DNA of 64,000 nucleotides, taken from the NCBI GenBank assembly GCA_016719785.1, contig JADJYJ010000019.1:41982-105981 (forward strand), in the 5' to 3' direction. The notes beneath the pieces were generated by a model that was given only the letters and a program-made list of their open reading frames with translations, was not told where the DNA came from and searched no databases. Source of the stretch: Candidatus Amarolinea dominans. GTDB lineage: Bacteria > Chloroflexota > Anaerolineae > SSC4 > Amarolineaceae. Both the position numbers and the translations under genes were made by a program. Shown here piece by piece: positions 16,983 to 28,977 of the stretch. Numbering within the stretch: position 1 is the stretch's first letter; each line of letters begins with the position of its first letter.

Positions 16983-19900
16983 GGCACTACCTTGATCGGC
17001 CACTGATTGGCCCAGGCGGCCGCTTGTCGCGCGCCGCTGACCCATGTGCCACCGATGTAGCCGCTCGGAATCCACTTTTCCCATTCCAGAGCGGCATCCT
17101 GACCGAGGTAGAGTTGTCCGAGCGCATCTGCGCCGCCTTTCTCCACCAGGTACGCCTGCGAAGTGGCAAGAACCCGCACGCCGGGCGCACTGAACCCGAG
17201 TTACCCCATCATCGAACACGTAGACTGTTCGGTATTCACCGGCTACCGCTGCCGGTAGTGTGCCTCGCGTGGCATAAGAAGAAACATGCACATATTCCAG
17301 CCGCAGATCGGCATCGCCGTGAATGCGAAATTTGAGAATCCAGCCATCATCTGGTGCATAGTCTGGAGTGGCGCGGTAAACCGGTCCCTGATATTGCGGG
17401 GCCACAGAAGCGGTGCATAAGAGCGGTGGCGTTGACGGCGGCGCCGATGGCAGCACAGGGTCAGGTCCGTTGCAGTTGACAGCCCCCTCACATTCATAAT
17501 GGCCCGAGGGGTCGCTAAACCTGACAGAATTATTCAGGGCATAGCTGTAACGGTTCAGACTTTGCGGATTTTGAGGCTGGGGAACCAGCGTATCGGCCTG
17601 AGTGAACCTCCCCAGCGCCGGGTCGTAGTATCTCGCATTGTAGAAATACAACCCGCCCGCCACCTCATCCAGCACCTGCCCGGTGAAGCGGCGCTGCGTC
17701 GGCGTCGCGCCGAAGGTGTAGCGGCTCTCGCCCCACGGCTTGTAGCGAATCTCCGACATCCGGCCGCCGGTCTCACTGGCTGTCAGCGCCGTGCTGCCGA
17801 GATGATCGGTCGCCAGCCAGCGCACCACCCCGTTGACCCGCAGCGCAATGCGCTGACCGCCGGCCTGGTAATACTTCGTGATCGTCGTGCTGCTGCCGCT
17901 CGTTGTCTTCTCGTAGTAGGCGCCGACATAGACCGTCACGCTGCCGCCGAAGTCGGCCTTCACCCGGTTGCCATCCGCATCATAGGTATAGCTGGCCAAC
18001 ACCGTGCTTCCCTGCTTCACCTGCTGCAGCCGGTTCTCCGCATCGTAGACCAGCGTGTAGGTCACGCCGCCCACCGTGCGCCCGGTCATGTTGCCGTTGC
18101 AGTCGTAGCTGTAGACGTTGCTGCCCGCCTGCCGCACCGCATGCGGCTTCGTCGCCAGCGTCCCCGCCGTGCAGCCGCTGACCGGCGCAGCGTAGAGATA
18201 AGCGTTATCCTGATTGGTGGGCTGTACGATCTTCTTGTGATCCAGGTTGCCATTGGCAAAGTAGGTGTACTGCTCTTCGAATGGTCCATTGCCGACGCCG
18301 AGATAGGCCGCACAGTTCGTGTCGCCGGTGAACCCCGCCGTCAACCGATTCAGCCCATCGTAGCTGAAGCACTGCTTCTGGCTGGCGCCGCTCCCCAATG
18401 CACTGCTGAGCTGCTGCTTCACATTCCCCACCGCATCGTAGCTGTAGGTCAAGTCCTGCAGCGATGTCGTCGCGCCAGTTGTCCCCAGCGTCATGCGCTG
18501 CAAACGGCCCCCCTGCCATCGTCCAGGGAAAATAGGTGTACTCCGCCAGCAACACCGTCGAACTCCCCAGCACCCGCTGCGTCACCCGTCCGGCGCCATC
18601 ATACGCCGTGCTCTGCACATAGTCAAGCCCGGTCGTGTACATGCGCCGCAGCAGCCCCTGCTCGTTGTAGAGGAAGTTCACCCCTTCGCCGCCAGGGTAG
18701 AACATCTGCGTCATCCGATCCGCCGAGTCATACCCCCACTGCGTCACGAACGTCCCGCCGCCTGTGCCGTTGACGTACTTGCTCTCCTGCACCAACCGCC
18801 CACGCGCATCGTAGACCCAGCTCGTGATGCCGGAGCTGTCGCTCATCCCGGTGCGCCGACCCTTGCCTTTGTTATCATTGCTGGTATCGTCGTAGGTGTA
18901 GTTCGCCAGCGGTGTTCCGAGCGCGTCCGTCAGTCGCTTCTGCGTCAGCCGATTCAAGCTGTCGTAGCCAAACCACAGCTTCGTGCCCCGCGCATCGGTC
19001 TGCGTCAGCAGGTTCCCCACCGCATCGTAGGTGTAACTCCAAATGCCCATGTCCGGGTCTGTCATGCGCGTCTTGCGCCCCAACAGATCGTAAGTCATCG
19101 CGGTCAATGCCTCATCCGGCCCTTTCATCTGCTCGAGCTGGTCGCTCACCGTGTAGGTGTAGACGGAGCGCGCATACACCGTCGCGTCCCAGTCGGGTTG
19201 CCCATTGACCGTGGCCTGGTACTGCTTCACCTTGTACAGCCGTCCCACCGCATCGGTCTCCGAAATCGTCTGCCGGTTCAGCGCATCCAGCACCGCGGTC
19301 TGCCGATTCTGGTAGAAGCTCTTGACCGTCGTGCCGTCCGGCTGCGTCACCTGCGTCACGCGGCCCAGCGCATCGTAGGTCGTTTGCGTTTTTGCCTGAT
19401 TCCAGTCCGGCGTTCGATACCCACCCAGACCGCCCGTGACGGTGTAGGGCACGCTCGCCCGCAGCACTCCCAACGGCTGGTATTGCGTGTTGGCGATGAT
19501 GCTCTGACCGCTGTCCGCCGCCTCTGCCTGTGTCTGCACCACCCGCCCCATGCCGTCGTAGAACGTGCGACTCTCCAGGTAGTAACTCCCGTTCTCCTTC
19601 TGCTCCTGTTTCACCCAGTACGGCGACGGCGACGGCGGCCCGACATAGTTGGTGTAACCGAAACGCAGCGTCGGGTTGGTTGCATCATCGCCGGGCTTGA
19701 TGACCGCCGTCTGCCGCCCCCACTGATCGTAGCTGTAGCTGGTCGTCGCTTCGTTCACATCCGTCACGCTCGTCACCTGTCCCAACACCTTGTCCCAGGC
19801 GTAACTGGTCGTCCCTACGAGCGGCTGCGTCACCCCGGTCGGCAGCACGTACAGCATCGGCCAGGTTTGCGTAATCGTGTCGTAGGCCGTCAGCGTGGCG

Positions 19901-22900
19901 CGCCCCAGGGGATCGCTCACGCTGGTCTGGTTGCCATACGTATCATAGACATAACTCGTGTCGGCCCAACTGCCCCCGCAGCTCGTCTGCCCCACCCGCA
20001 CCTTCGTCACGTCGCCCTTGCTCGGCTTCTTGCTGTACGCGGATTGGTAGTCATAGAAATAGCGCGTCTCCCCTTTGCACGCGCCCGTTTCATTTTTCAA
20101 CAGCACCTGCGCCGGCCGATTCACGATGTACACGCCGCCACTCGTGTTGGCCGGGAAGTAGACCGTTTCCTGCGAACGGTACAGTGTTCCCACCGTGTCG
20201 CTGTAGGTGCGCATCGCCGTCACGTTGCCGTACTGCGCATTGTTTTGGCTGGTCGTCAGGTACTCGTACGTCGTTTTCTGACTGCTCGTCCCCAGCGTGT
20301 TGGTCGTGTCGGTCTGGTAAACCCAGTTCACCCCCTTGACCACCGCCGTGGCCCATGTCGTTGCGCTGCGCGCCAGCTCCCCGCTCCCCACCTGGCTCTT
20401 GCTGATGCTCAGACTCAGCTTGCCCTTGCGCGGATCGAGCGCATTGCCGTTGCGCTGATGATAGCTGTTCTCCATCACCCGGTACAGCGTCCCCGCTCCA
20501 TCCTGCACCTGGCTGCGCACAAAGTTGTAGCCGCCAAACTCGAAGTCGGGACAATCCGGCGCCGTGCCAGGGGGGCTGCCATTCGGGCCTGTCCACGCCC
20601 ACGGGTTCTGATGGTCGTACACCGTGCGCTGCACGCCGCCCATCCCGTCGCTCACCTCCATCTGGCTCACCCGGTAGCGGTTGGTATTCCTCCCGCATCC
20701 TTCCATCCAGATATAAGGCACATTCGCGTAGCTGTAGGTGACGCTCCCGCCCTGCCCGTTGTTGACCGTCTCCAGCAGCGTGTGGTTCTTCCACGTGTCC
20801 TGCGTCCCCGCCACGCCAACCCGATAGCCAAACGTCCACGCCGGCAGCGCACCACCATTCTTGCCCTTCTCCGTGATGCTCGTCAAGCGCATGATCCCTT
20901 TATTGTCGTTTTGATCGAACCAGTCGTAGTCCTGCACCAGCACATAACTGCGCACCGTAGCAAAGGCGCTCGTGCTGCTGCGCACCAGAACTGTGATGGT
21001 CTCCAAACGATACGAACTGAAAAACACTTCGACATAAGGCGAATCCCAACCCTCTATGTGGACATCATCACGAGATTGATACCCCAACTCGATGCGCACA
21101 CTGGCCAGACTCTGGCCGCTGGCCACATATTCGATTCGAGTCGGCCGGATCGCACGCACGTAGCTCTGCAAACTGCCGTCGCACATCGCGGTGTCTTCTT
21201 CCGCCACGTATGTGACCATGACACGATTACCATGTGTGTCCCGCACCTCGGTGAGATGCGCTTCCCTCATTTGCTGATCGCAAGAGCCGCTATTGCGGAT
21301 ATACGCTGTGCCATTACCCCAATTATCCGCGCCAAACGTATAACGCGTTCCATCTGGCGCCCACACCAGCCAACGGTTGGTAGTCGAAGTCGGCTCGATG
21401 CGCAGGAAGCTCTGCGGTTCCGTTTGCCAGCCATTCGTGGCATCATACTTCAGCTCGAAGCCTCCGCCTGCATAACCCAAATAGAGCTTATCGCTCTTTA
21501 GGTCCCGAGTGATCTGTCCCAGGCCGTTCAACGACCATCCCCAACCCACGAAACTGGCCTGGTGGGTGAACGTTATGGCTCTTTCGGCATCCCCATTCAC
21601 GACTTGCGTCGCCGTCGGCGTGGGGCCAGGCAGCGTCACCGTGTACGTCGAGGGCCCCTGGCGGATGCTGTTCACCCCCTCGCTCGCATAGCCCAGGCTC
21701 AGATTCAAGCCCAGCCCGCCCGGCCCCGGCGGCAGCGCCAGCGGATAGCCCAGGCTGCTGTTGCCGCTCCATTCGTCGGTCACGAACCCATGCACCGTCG
21801 GCAGATGCTGCGCACCATAGCTGAGCAGCGATGCCGGTGCGCCCAGGCCAAATAGACCGGGACCGTCCAGCCGGGCCATCAACTGCCGACCGACCACGTC
21901 CATCTCGCTGTCGAGCGCCTGCCACGTCTCGGCCGCATCGTCCCACCGGTACAGGCGGATCGTCTCTGTCAGCGCCACGCCCGGCGCGAAGCGGTAGGTC
22001 AGGCTCACCAGGCTTTCGAACGCTGTCACGGCCGCGCCCTGCTCATCCTGCGCCGCCAGGCCGAAATGCATCGCCAGCCAGGCCGGCGTTTCCTCCACCT
22101 GCGGCTGCGGCAGATAGCGCAGCAGCGTTCGCTGGCTCACCGCGCCCGGCCGCGCATCCACCTGCACGCGTCCATCCGCACTGAGCAGCACCCCGCCCTC
22201 GCCCGGCGTCAACCACACATCATCCGGCCCAGGCGTCGCCGTTGGCGTCGGCGTCCAGGTGGCCGTCGGCGTCGGCGTACACTCCTCATCCTGGCAGGGC
22301 GGCGTTTCAGCCGTAGGCGTCGCCGTCGGTGTGGCCGTTGGCAGCTCTGCCGTCGCCGTTGGCGTTGGCGTACACTCCTCATCGTCCTGGCAGGACGGCG
22401 TCGGCGTCCAGGTGGCCGTCGGCGTGGCGGTCGGCGGTTCGGCCGTGGGCGTCGGCGCACAGTCCTCACCCAGGCAGGGCGCCGCGGTGATCGTGATCGC
22501 CGCACTGGCCTGCACCGCCGCGCCCACCTCCTCGCTCACGATGGCCGCGGTGTTCGTGATGACCTGCCCGTTGACCGCGCCCAGCGCCTGCGCCTGGAAC
22601 GTGCCGGTCAGCGTGGCGCCCGCAGCCAGTTGACCGATGACCCATTCCAGCCGGCGTTCGGCCTCCAGGTAGCTGAATTCCCCCTCCCCGGCCGGCCAGT
22701 AGGTCAGTTCCAGCGGCAACGTATCGCTCACCACCAGCCCGCTCAGGTCGCGATCGGCCAGGGTGTTGGTGATGACGACCGTGTAAGTGACAACGCCCGC
22801 CGGCTCCACCTGCGGCGGCGTCGCGGCCAGCGTCAACTGCACCGGCGCAGGCGCGGGCGTCGCATCGGGATCGGAAATGAGATCGAAATTGGGATCAGGG

Positions 22901-23133
22901 GACATGAGTTTAGCAGCGGCATTTATCTGGGGGGGGGCAGCAGCCGCCGTGGAAAAGAGCAGACTGCACACCACCAGCAGATGAACCAACGACGACAGGC
23001 GCGGCGCGAGCCGGCCGAGAGCAGAATGTCGGGAGGAGAGAGGAGAGAAAGTAGAAGATAGAAAAGAGAAAGTAGAAGATAGAAAAGAGAAAGTAGAAGA
23101 TAGAAAAGAGAAAATAGAAGAGCGGCGTAACAT
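16979..23133 (-). CDS. Large secreted Rhs/YD-repeat protein with polymorphic tip 1 (two frame breaks)
   Basis: Reconstructed length is about 2050 aa. The ATG at 23133 has AAAGGAG about 10 nt upstream. The N-terminus has repeated Ser/Phe/Leu heptads and a hydrophobic signal. A DUF11-like domain follows (VVITNTLADRDLSGLVVSDT), then a long Thr/Pro-rich linker, then an Rhs/SpvB-like region and about 15 YD repeats. The core signature is YYDPALGRFTQADTL and the boundary VRFSDPSGHYECE. The frame breaks at a G6 tract (18508-18513): one G fewer would join WTMAGG to RLQRMTLG. At about 17193 the tip lacks some 194 nt that the 13-kb copy has, shifting the frame again. Known family role: surface or secreted shell proteins that deliver C-terminal toxins, or surface adhesins. 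Both breaks may be assembly errors. Confidence 0.8.
23045..23122. repeat. 21-nt tandem repeat inside the Rhs signal-peptide coding region
   Basis: Three exact 21-nt units (23045-23065, 23066-23086, 23087-23107) and a partial fourth lie within the first codons of the Rhs gene. They encode repeated Ser-Thr-Phe-Ser-Phe-Leu-Ser heptads just before the hydrophobic core. Because the unit is 21 nt, gain or loss of units keeps the frame and only changes the length of the n-region. Confidence 0.85.
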
Positions 23134-23293
23134 AACCACAGACTCCTTTCGTGCAGCAATCGAAACGGATGGGGTCAGGGACATTTTCCTGACTGCTGTA
23201 AGGAGGTCGCGGGCGGGAGAGAGAACTCTCGCCAGGGGCTTCCGGCGGCGGAAGACGACTCGGAAGGCGGGGGGCAGGCTTGTGGCTGGTCAC

Positions 23294-23322
23294 AGCATAG
23301 CACGACCGCGGCGCTCTGTCAA
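23294..23322 (-). promoter_or_regulatory. Sigma70-type promoter of the large Rhs gene
   Basis: On the minus strand: TTGACA (23322-23317), 17 nt, TATGCT (23299-23294). Predicted transcription start is near 23286, leaving a leader of about 150 nt before the ATG at 23133. The leader (23134-23290) holds no gene. Confidence 0.65.
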
Positions 23323-23362
23323 GAGGCAAAATTTGGGCTTGGGGCATTTCAGTCCTGGGCCC

Positions 23363-23510
23363 CAGCCCACGCAGGTGGGTTTCGCAGTCGTTGCAGCGAC
23401 TTGCAGTCGCCGGGTCTGCCCCTGATCTGCCGTTTCTTTTTAGCCCTGGGCCACAGCCCACGCAGGTGGGCTTCGCAGTCGTTGCAGCGACTTGCAGTCG
23501 CCGGGCCTGC
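23363..23510. repeat. Two 57-nt direct repeats with internal dyads
   Basis: The copies lie at 23363-23419 and 23454-23510 and differ at two positions. Each contains a small CCCAC...GTGGG dyad and a GCAGTCGTTGCAGCGACTTGC dyad core, so it can fold. They fill the region between the divergent Rhs and 23674 genes. The second copy supplies the -35-like TTGCAG of the promoter at 23492. This looks like a dispersed genomic repeat; nothing else is seen in 23323-23673. Confidence 0.8.
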
Positions 23511-23521
23511 GGTGCTATAAT
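23492..23521 (+). promoter_or_regulatory. Promoter for the membrane protein gene at 23674
   Basis: TTGCAG (23492-23497), an 18-nt spacer and a perfect TATAAT (23516-23521). The -35 hexamer lies inside the second 57-nt direct repeat, so insertion of the repeat may have helped create this promoter. Confidence 0.5.
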
Positions 23522-23673
23522 GCGCCCGTGTTTGCGGAGCGGAGTTTTGTTCGATCCCAAAGTTGGCAGCTTGCCGCCTCGAGATGCCATGATTTGCGCC
23601 GTGAGTCAACCACGCTCCACCGTACAGGGCGCGCGTTGACCCACCAGGACTAACACCTATCAGGACTTCATCT

Positions 23674-25157
23674 ATGGATGGCCAGGCTTGCCCCCTGCTG
23701 GGATCGCTCAGCGAGCAAGGCGTTTATCTCAATTACCCTAACTTCGAGAACCGCTGTTACGCCACCGGGCGCAGCGAATCGGTGCCCCTGGCGCAGCAGC
23801 AGTTTTTTTGCCTGGGCGGACAGTTTGCCACCTGCCCGCGTCATGTCGCCGCGACGCGTGGCCGGCCGGCCGCGGTCGCACCGTATCCACGCGCGGCAGC
23901 ACCACTCCCACCCTCGTGGGATGAACCGGCCTCTCTATTGCCATCGCTGGACACAGACTCAACGCCCGTGCGCCAGCGCGCGGGCGGCTGGATGCCATAC
24001 CTGCTCGGCGCGGGCGGCGCGTTCCTGGCCCTGGTCGGGTGCCTGCTGGTCGTCGGTGGCTTCCTGGCCTGGCGCTCCTGGAGCAATCGCCTGCGCACGG
24101 ATCAGCCCACGCCGGTTGTCGCCGGCCCGGTCACGATTCGCCCCGCCACCTTCACCCCCACCCCGGCGCCGCCCACCGTTGACCCGAACGTTGCGGCCGC
24201 CTTTGCCACGGTGACCGCGGTCGCTCGCCTGACCGTCGAAGCCGGCACCCTACAGCCGCCGCCCTTTGGCTTGACGCCGCGCCCCACGCCCACCCGCCGG
24301 TCAACTCCCGCCGATGGCACGGTTCTCCCGGGCACGCTGGAAACAGAAACCCCCACGCCCACGCCGCTGCCTGACCTGGGCGCCACGGCCACCCCAACCG
24401 GCTTGCTCCCGCCCACCCCCACCCTGGCGCCCACCGAGCCGCTCGTGCCCATCATCAACTTCTCGGGCCGCGCACGATTTTGTTGGGGCAATGCTCCACC
24501 CTGCGCTGGAACACGGCCGGCATCGAGGCGGTTTACCTGGACGTAGACGGCACAGAAACAGGCGTCACCGGCGTGGGGTCACGTCAGGTGTGTCCCGTGC
24601 AGGACACCGATTATTTCCTGCGTGTGGTTTTGCATGACCTGACCGACCAAATCTGGGTGGCCAATGTGCAGGTACGCGGCACGCCCACGCCGTCGGTCAC
24701 GCCCACCGCCACCGCGACCCCGTTCTACACACCCACGCCGACGCCCACCAATCTGCCCACCGCGACCCCGACGGTGACGCCTCAGTACGGCCTGCGCATC
24801 AACGGCGGCAACAGCCAGGTGACGCTGGTGGCCGATGGAGTCGAACACCAGGTGGCAGCACTGGGCGTCGAAAACACGGGCAACACGACCGACCAGGTCG
24901 CCATCAGCCTGAGCGCCAGCCTGCCCGACGGTTGGCGCCTGCTCTTGTGCCTGTCTGGCGGCGAGGGCGATCGCTGTTTCACCGACAATGCCACCGAAAT
25001 CACCCTGGCGGCTGGCGGCGCGCAGACTGTGCTGGTGCGCATGCAGGCGCCCGGCGGCACTGCCAGCGGCGCCTCCACCGTCGTCACCCTGGAGGCGGTG
25101 TCGCGTCACAATGGCGCGGTGCGCGCCAGCGTCCAGTTGACCGTGGTCGTACCCTAG
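23674..25157 (+). CDS. Membrane-anchored Cys- and Thr/Pro-rich protein (frameshift at ~24475)
   Basis: Reconstructed length is about 494 aa. The N-terminal 60 residues hold Cys pairs (GQACPLLGSL, ENRCYATG, FFCLGGQFATCPRH) resembling a small zinc-binding domain. One membrane segment follows at about 107-138 (YLLGAGGAFLALVGCLLVVG), then Thr/Pro-rich linkers. A beta domain contains CSTLRWNTAGIEAVYLDVDG and RQVCPVQDTDYFLRVV, and a second Thr/Pro linker leads to a final beta domain (VSLSASLPDGWRLLL-like). The frame must shift once near 24475 to join the two halves. The cytosolic Cys domain linked through one TM segment to extracytoplasmic domains suggests a sensor or surface protein. It is followed 22 nt later by a phosphatase gene. 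The family name is not recognised. Confidence 0.65.
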
Positions 25158-25179
25158 AGCCTGCCAGGAGCCAACGGCC

Positions 25180-25899
25180 ATGGAACTACAGATTGCCGCC
25201 GCCAAAACCGGAAAGTACGCCAGCCGTGAGAGCGGCGACACCCTGGAGATGACCGAGCGACCGCACGGCGGGGTATCCCTGGTCCTGGCCGACGGGCAGC
25301 GCAGCGGGCGCAGCGCCAAGATCATCAGCAACCTGGTGGTGCGCAAGACCATTGCCCTGTTGGCCGAAGGCGCGCGCGATGGCGTGGCCGCCCGTGCCGC
25401 GCACGACTATTTGCGCACCCATCGTCGCGGCCAGGTGTCTGCCGAGTTGCACATCGTCTCGATTGACCTGGCGACGAATACGATCGTGGTTTCGCGCAAC
25501 AGTCAGTGCCCGGCCCTGGTGGTGCGCGGCGCGGAAATCACCCTGCTCGATCAGCCCAGCCAGGTGATTGGCATCTATCCCAACACCAAGCCGGTGATTG
25601 CCGAGCTGCCTGTCGAGCCAGGCCTGACCCTGGTGGTTTTCACCGATGGCATCTGGTCCGCGGGCCACCGGCATGGACAGCCACTCGATTTGCTGGGCGT
25701 GCTGCGCTTGCACTTGCAGGACGCGCCATCGCCGACCACGGCCCAGGGCCTGGCGGATGCCATTCTGACTGAAAGCATCCGCCTGGATCAGGGGCGCCCG
25801 GACGACGACATGAGCGTCCTGGTGATTCAGATTGTGCCCTACACCCGCGCTGATGACGCCCGCCGTCTGTTCGTTAGTTTTCCCTTGCCGCAAGGCTGA
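25180..25899 (+). CDS. SpoIIE/PP2C-like serine phosphatase
   Basis: 239 aa soluble protein. The PPM/SpoIIE fold is indicated by SLVLADGQRSGRSAKIIS (first metal-binding Asp and Gly), LVVFTDGIWSAG (second Asp-Gly) and a C-terminal RPDDDMSVLVIQ (DDMS metal motif). Family members dephosphorylate anti-sigma antagonist or other phosphoserine proteins using two Mn2+ ions. The ORF begins 22 nt after the preceding membrane protein and is followed by a small P-loop protein, suggesting a three-gene signalling cassette. No kinase or anti-sigma partner is visible in the window. Confidence 0.85.
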   Translation: MELQIAAAKTGKYASRESGDTLEMTERPHGGVSLVLADGQRSGRSAKIISNLVVRKTIALLAEGARDGVAARAAHDYLRTHRRGQVSAELHIVSIDLATNTIVVSRNSQCPALVVRGAEITLLDQPSQVIGIYPNTKPVIAELPVEPGLTLVVFTDGIWSAGHRHGQPLDLLGVLRLHLQDAPSPTTAQGLADAILTESIRLDQGRPDDDMSVLVIQIVPYTRADDARRLFVSFPLPQG

Positions 25900-25914
25900 T
25901 GAGGTGACTCTGCG

Positions 25915-26313
25915 ATGACCGGCGCCACTGCCTTGACCCCTGCGCCGACCCGGATCAAACTGGTGGGCGTGTGCGCGTCCGGCAAAAGCACGTTACTGCA
26001 CATCCTGCGCGCCGCCGGCTTCGACGTTCTGCCCTGCGCACAGGAGCATTCGTATGTGCCGGACCTCTGGCGGCGCTTGCATCCACCAGACCTGCTGATT
26101 TTTCTCGACGCCCAGCCGGCCACGGTCGCGCACCGGCGCCAGACCGAGGAGCCGGTCGAGGCCTGGTTGGCCGAAGAGCGCGTGCGCCTGGCCCATGCGC
26201 GTGCCCATTGTGATTTCTACCTGCCAACCGATGACCTGACGCCGGCCGAGGTTGCGGCGGCGGTTCTCTCGTTTCTGGCCGGCGCTGGCGCCCGGCGCCT
26301 GGACGATGAGTGA
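25915..26313 (+). CDS. Small P-loop NTPase/kinase-like protein
   Basis: 132 aa. KLVGVCASGKSTLLHIL is a Walker A/P-loop near the N-terminus. LLIFLDAQPATVAHRR resembles the Walker-B and adenine-binding region of small kinases, and RAHCDFYLPTDDLTPAEVA resembles the end of shikimate- or adenylate-kinase-like proteins. It starts 15 nt after the phosphatase stop, in the same operon. The substrate is unknown. Confidence 0.72.
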   Translation: MTGATALTPAPTRIKLVGVCASGKSTLLHILRAAGFDVLPCAQEHSYVPDLWRRLHPPDLLIFLDAQPATVAHRRQTEEPVEAWLAEERVRLAHARAHCDFYLPTDDLTPAEVAAAVLSFLAGAGARRLDDE

Positions 26314-26438
26314 GGCCAGATCGGTCTCACACGCGCTGGCCCGAACCTTCACCGCCGGGCAGATCAGGTTCGCAGACCGGCGCCCAAGCGACGCGCGGCC
26401 CCCAAAAGGCGCTCTCAGAATCTAATCGGCCGGATGTT

Positions 26439-26467
26439 TTGACAGGACATGGGGCGTCGACTATAAT
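26439..26467 (+). promoter_or_regulatory. Full-consensus sigma70 promoter of secDF
   Basis: TTGACA (26439-26444), exactly 17 nt, TATAAT (26462-26467): both hexamers are perfect. The secD ATG is at 26524 with AGGAG at 26508-26512. This is the strongest promoter match in the window. Confidence 0.85.
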
Positions 26468-26523
26468 CGCCCTGTTTGCCAGGCAGCCAGGCTGCAATCG
26501 AACCGTGAGGAGATGTTGAGTTC

Positions 26524-27934
<1,411 letters not shown>

Positions 27935-27945
27935 GAGGAAGAATT

Positions 27946-28890
27946 ATGCTGAATATCGTTGGAAAACGTTACTGGTATTTCGGTTTGTCGTTGCTCATCA
28001 TCATACCAGGTCTGATCTCGCTGATCCTGTTTGGCCTGCGCCTGTCCATTGACTTTACCGGCGGCGCGCTGTGGCAACTGCACTTCACGCAGCCCACCGT
28101 CGCCATCCAACCGGCCGATGTCAAAGGCATCTTCAGCGCGGCCGGGTTCGATGAGGCCGTGGTGCAGACATCCAAGACTACCACCGCGGATGACACGATC
28201 ATCGTCCGCACCAAGCCGATTGACGCCGCACAGAAGGCGATTTTGCAAACCAGCCTGACCGCGCGCTACGGCGAATTCATCGAACAGCGATTCGACAACG
28301 TCGGTCCGGCCGTGGGCGCAGAAGTGACGCGCAACGCCGGCATCGCGGTGGCTCTGGCCGCCATCGCCATCCTGATCTACGTCTCGATTGCGTTTCGCAA
28401 GGTGCCCAACCCCATTCGCTACGGCACCTGCGCCATCATCGCCCTCGTCCACGACGCACTGGTTGTGCTTGGCCTGATGTCGCTGGCCGGCCACTTCCTG
28501 GGTTGGGAGGTTGATTCGCTCTTCCTGACCGCGCTACTCACCGTCATCGGCTTCTCGGTCCATGATACCATCGTGGTGTTCGACCGCATCCGTGAGAACA
28601 TCGGCCGCTACCGCAGCCAGGATTTCGAAACCATCGTCAATCGCAGCATCATCGAAACCCTCGATCGTTCCATCAACACGCAGTTGACGGTGCTCTTCAC
28701 GCTGACGGCCCTGGCGCTCCTGGGCGGCGTTACCGTGCGCATCTTCGTCATCACCCTGCTGATTGGCATCCTGAGCGGCACCTACTCCTCCATTTTCAAC
28801 GCCAGCCCGCTGCTGGTGGCGTGGGAAAACGGCGAGTTTGGTGACTTCGTGCGGCGTCTGACCGGCAATCGCGCGGCCAAAACCGCCTGA
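27946..28890 (+). CDS. secF: Protein translocase subunit SecF
   Basis: 314 aa, the usual size. The ATG at 27946 has GAGAGGAAG just upstream; upstream in-frame codons belong to the secD overlap region. It has an N-terminal TM, LSIDFTGGALWQLHF (the D-F-T-G-G signature), and the C-terminal block GFSVHDTIVVFDRIRENIG conserved in SecF. It forms the SecDF complex with the upstream gene in the inner membrane. Confidence 0.95.
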   Translation: MLNIVGKRYWYFGLSLLIIIPGLISLILFGLRLSIDFTGGALWQLHFTQPTVAIQPADVKGIFSAAGFDEAVVQTSKTTTADDTIIVRTKPIDAAQKAILQTSLTARYGEFIEQRFDNVGPAVGAEVTRNAGIAVALAAIAILIYVSIAFRKVPNPIRYGTCAIIALVHDALVVLGLMSLAGHFLGWEVDSLFLTALLTVIGFSVHDTIVVFDRIRENIGRYRSQDFETIVNRSIIETLDRSINTQLTVLFTLTALALLGGVTVRIFVITLLIGILSGTYSSIFNASPLLVAWENGEFGDFVRRLTGNRAAKTA

Positions 28891-28924
28891 AGCCCACAGG
28901 CGCCTGAAGTTCGTGTACTCTCGT

Positions 28925-28954
28925 AACGGAGCGAAGGGCGACCTTCGCTCCGTT
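28925..28954 (+). terminator. Intrinsic-terminator-like hairpin between secF and hisH
   Basis: A perfect 13-bp stem (AACGGAGCGAAGG / CCTTCGCTCCGTT) with a GCGA tetraloop, followed by a short T-containing tail (TGCTTT). It lies 35 nt after secF and 24 nt before the hisH start, so it probably separates secDF from the his operon. The T-tract is weak. Confidence 0.7.
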
Positions 28955-28977
28955 TGCTTTGGACAAGGATCGTTTCG

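Noticed and set aside
18493..21501. A 1002-codon plus-strand frame inside the Rhs gene
   Set aside because: His/Arg/Val-rich antisense shadow of YD-repeat coding sequence. The minus frame shows clear repeated YD motifs.
23363..23510. Possible CRISPR array or IS ends
   Set aside because: Only two 57-nt copies with a 34-nt gap, no third copy, no transposase and no target-site duplication seen.
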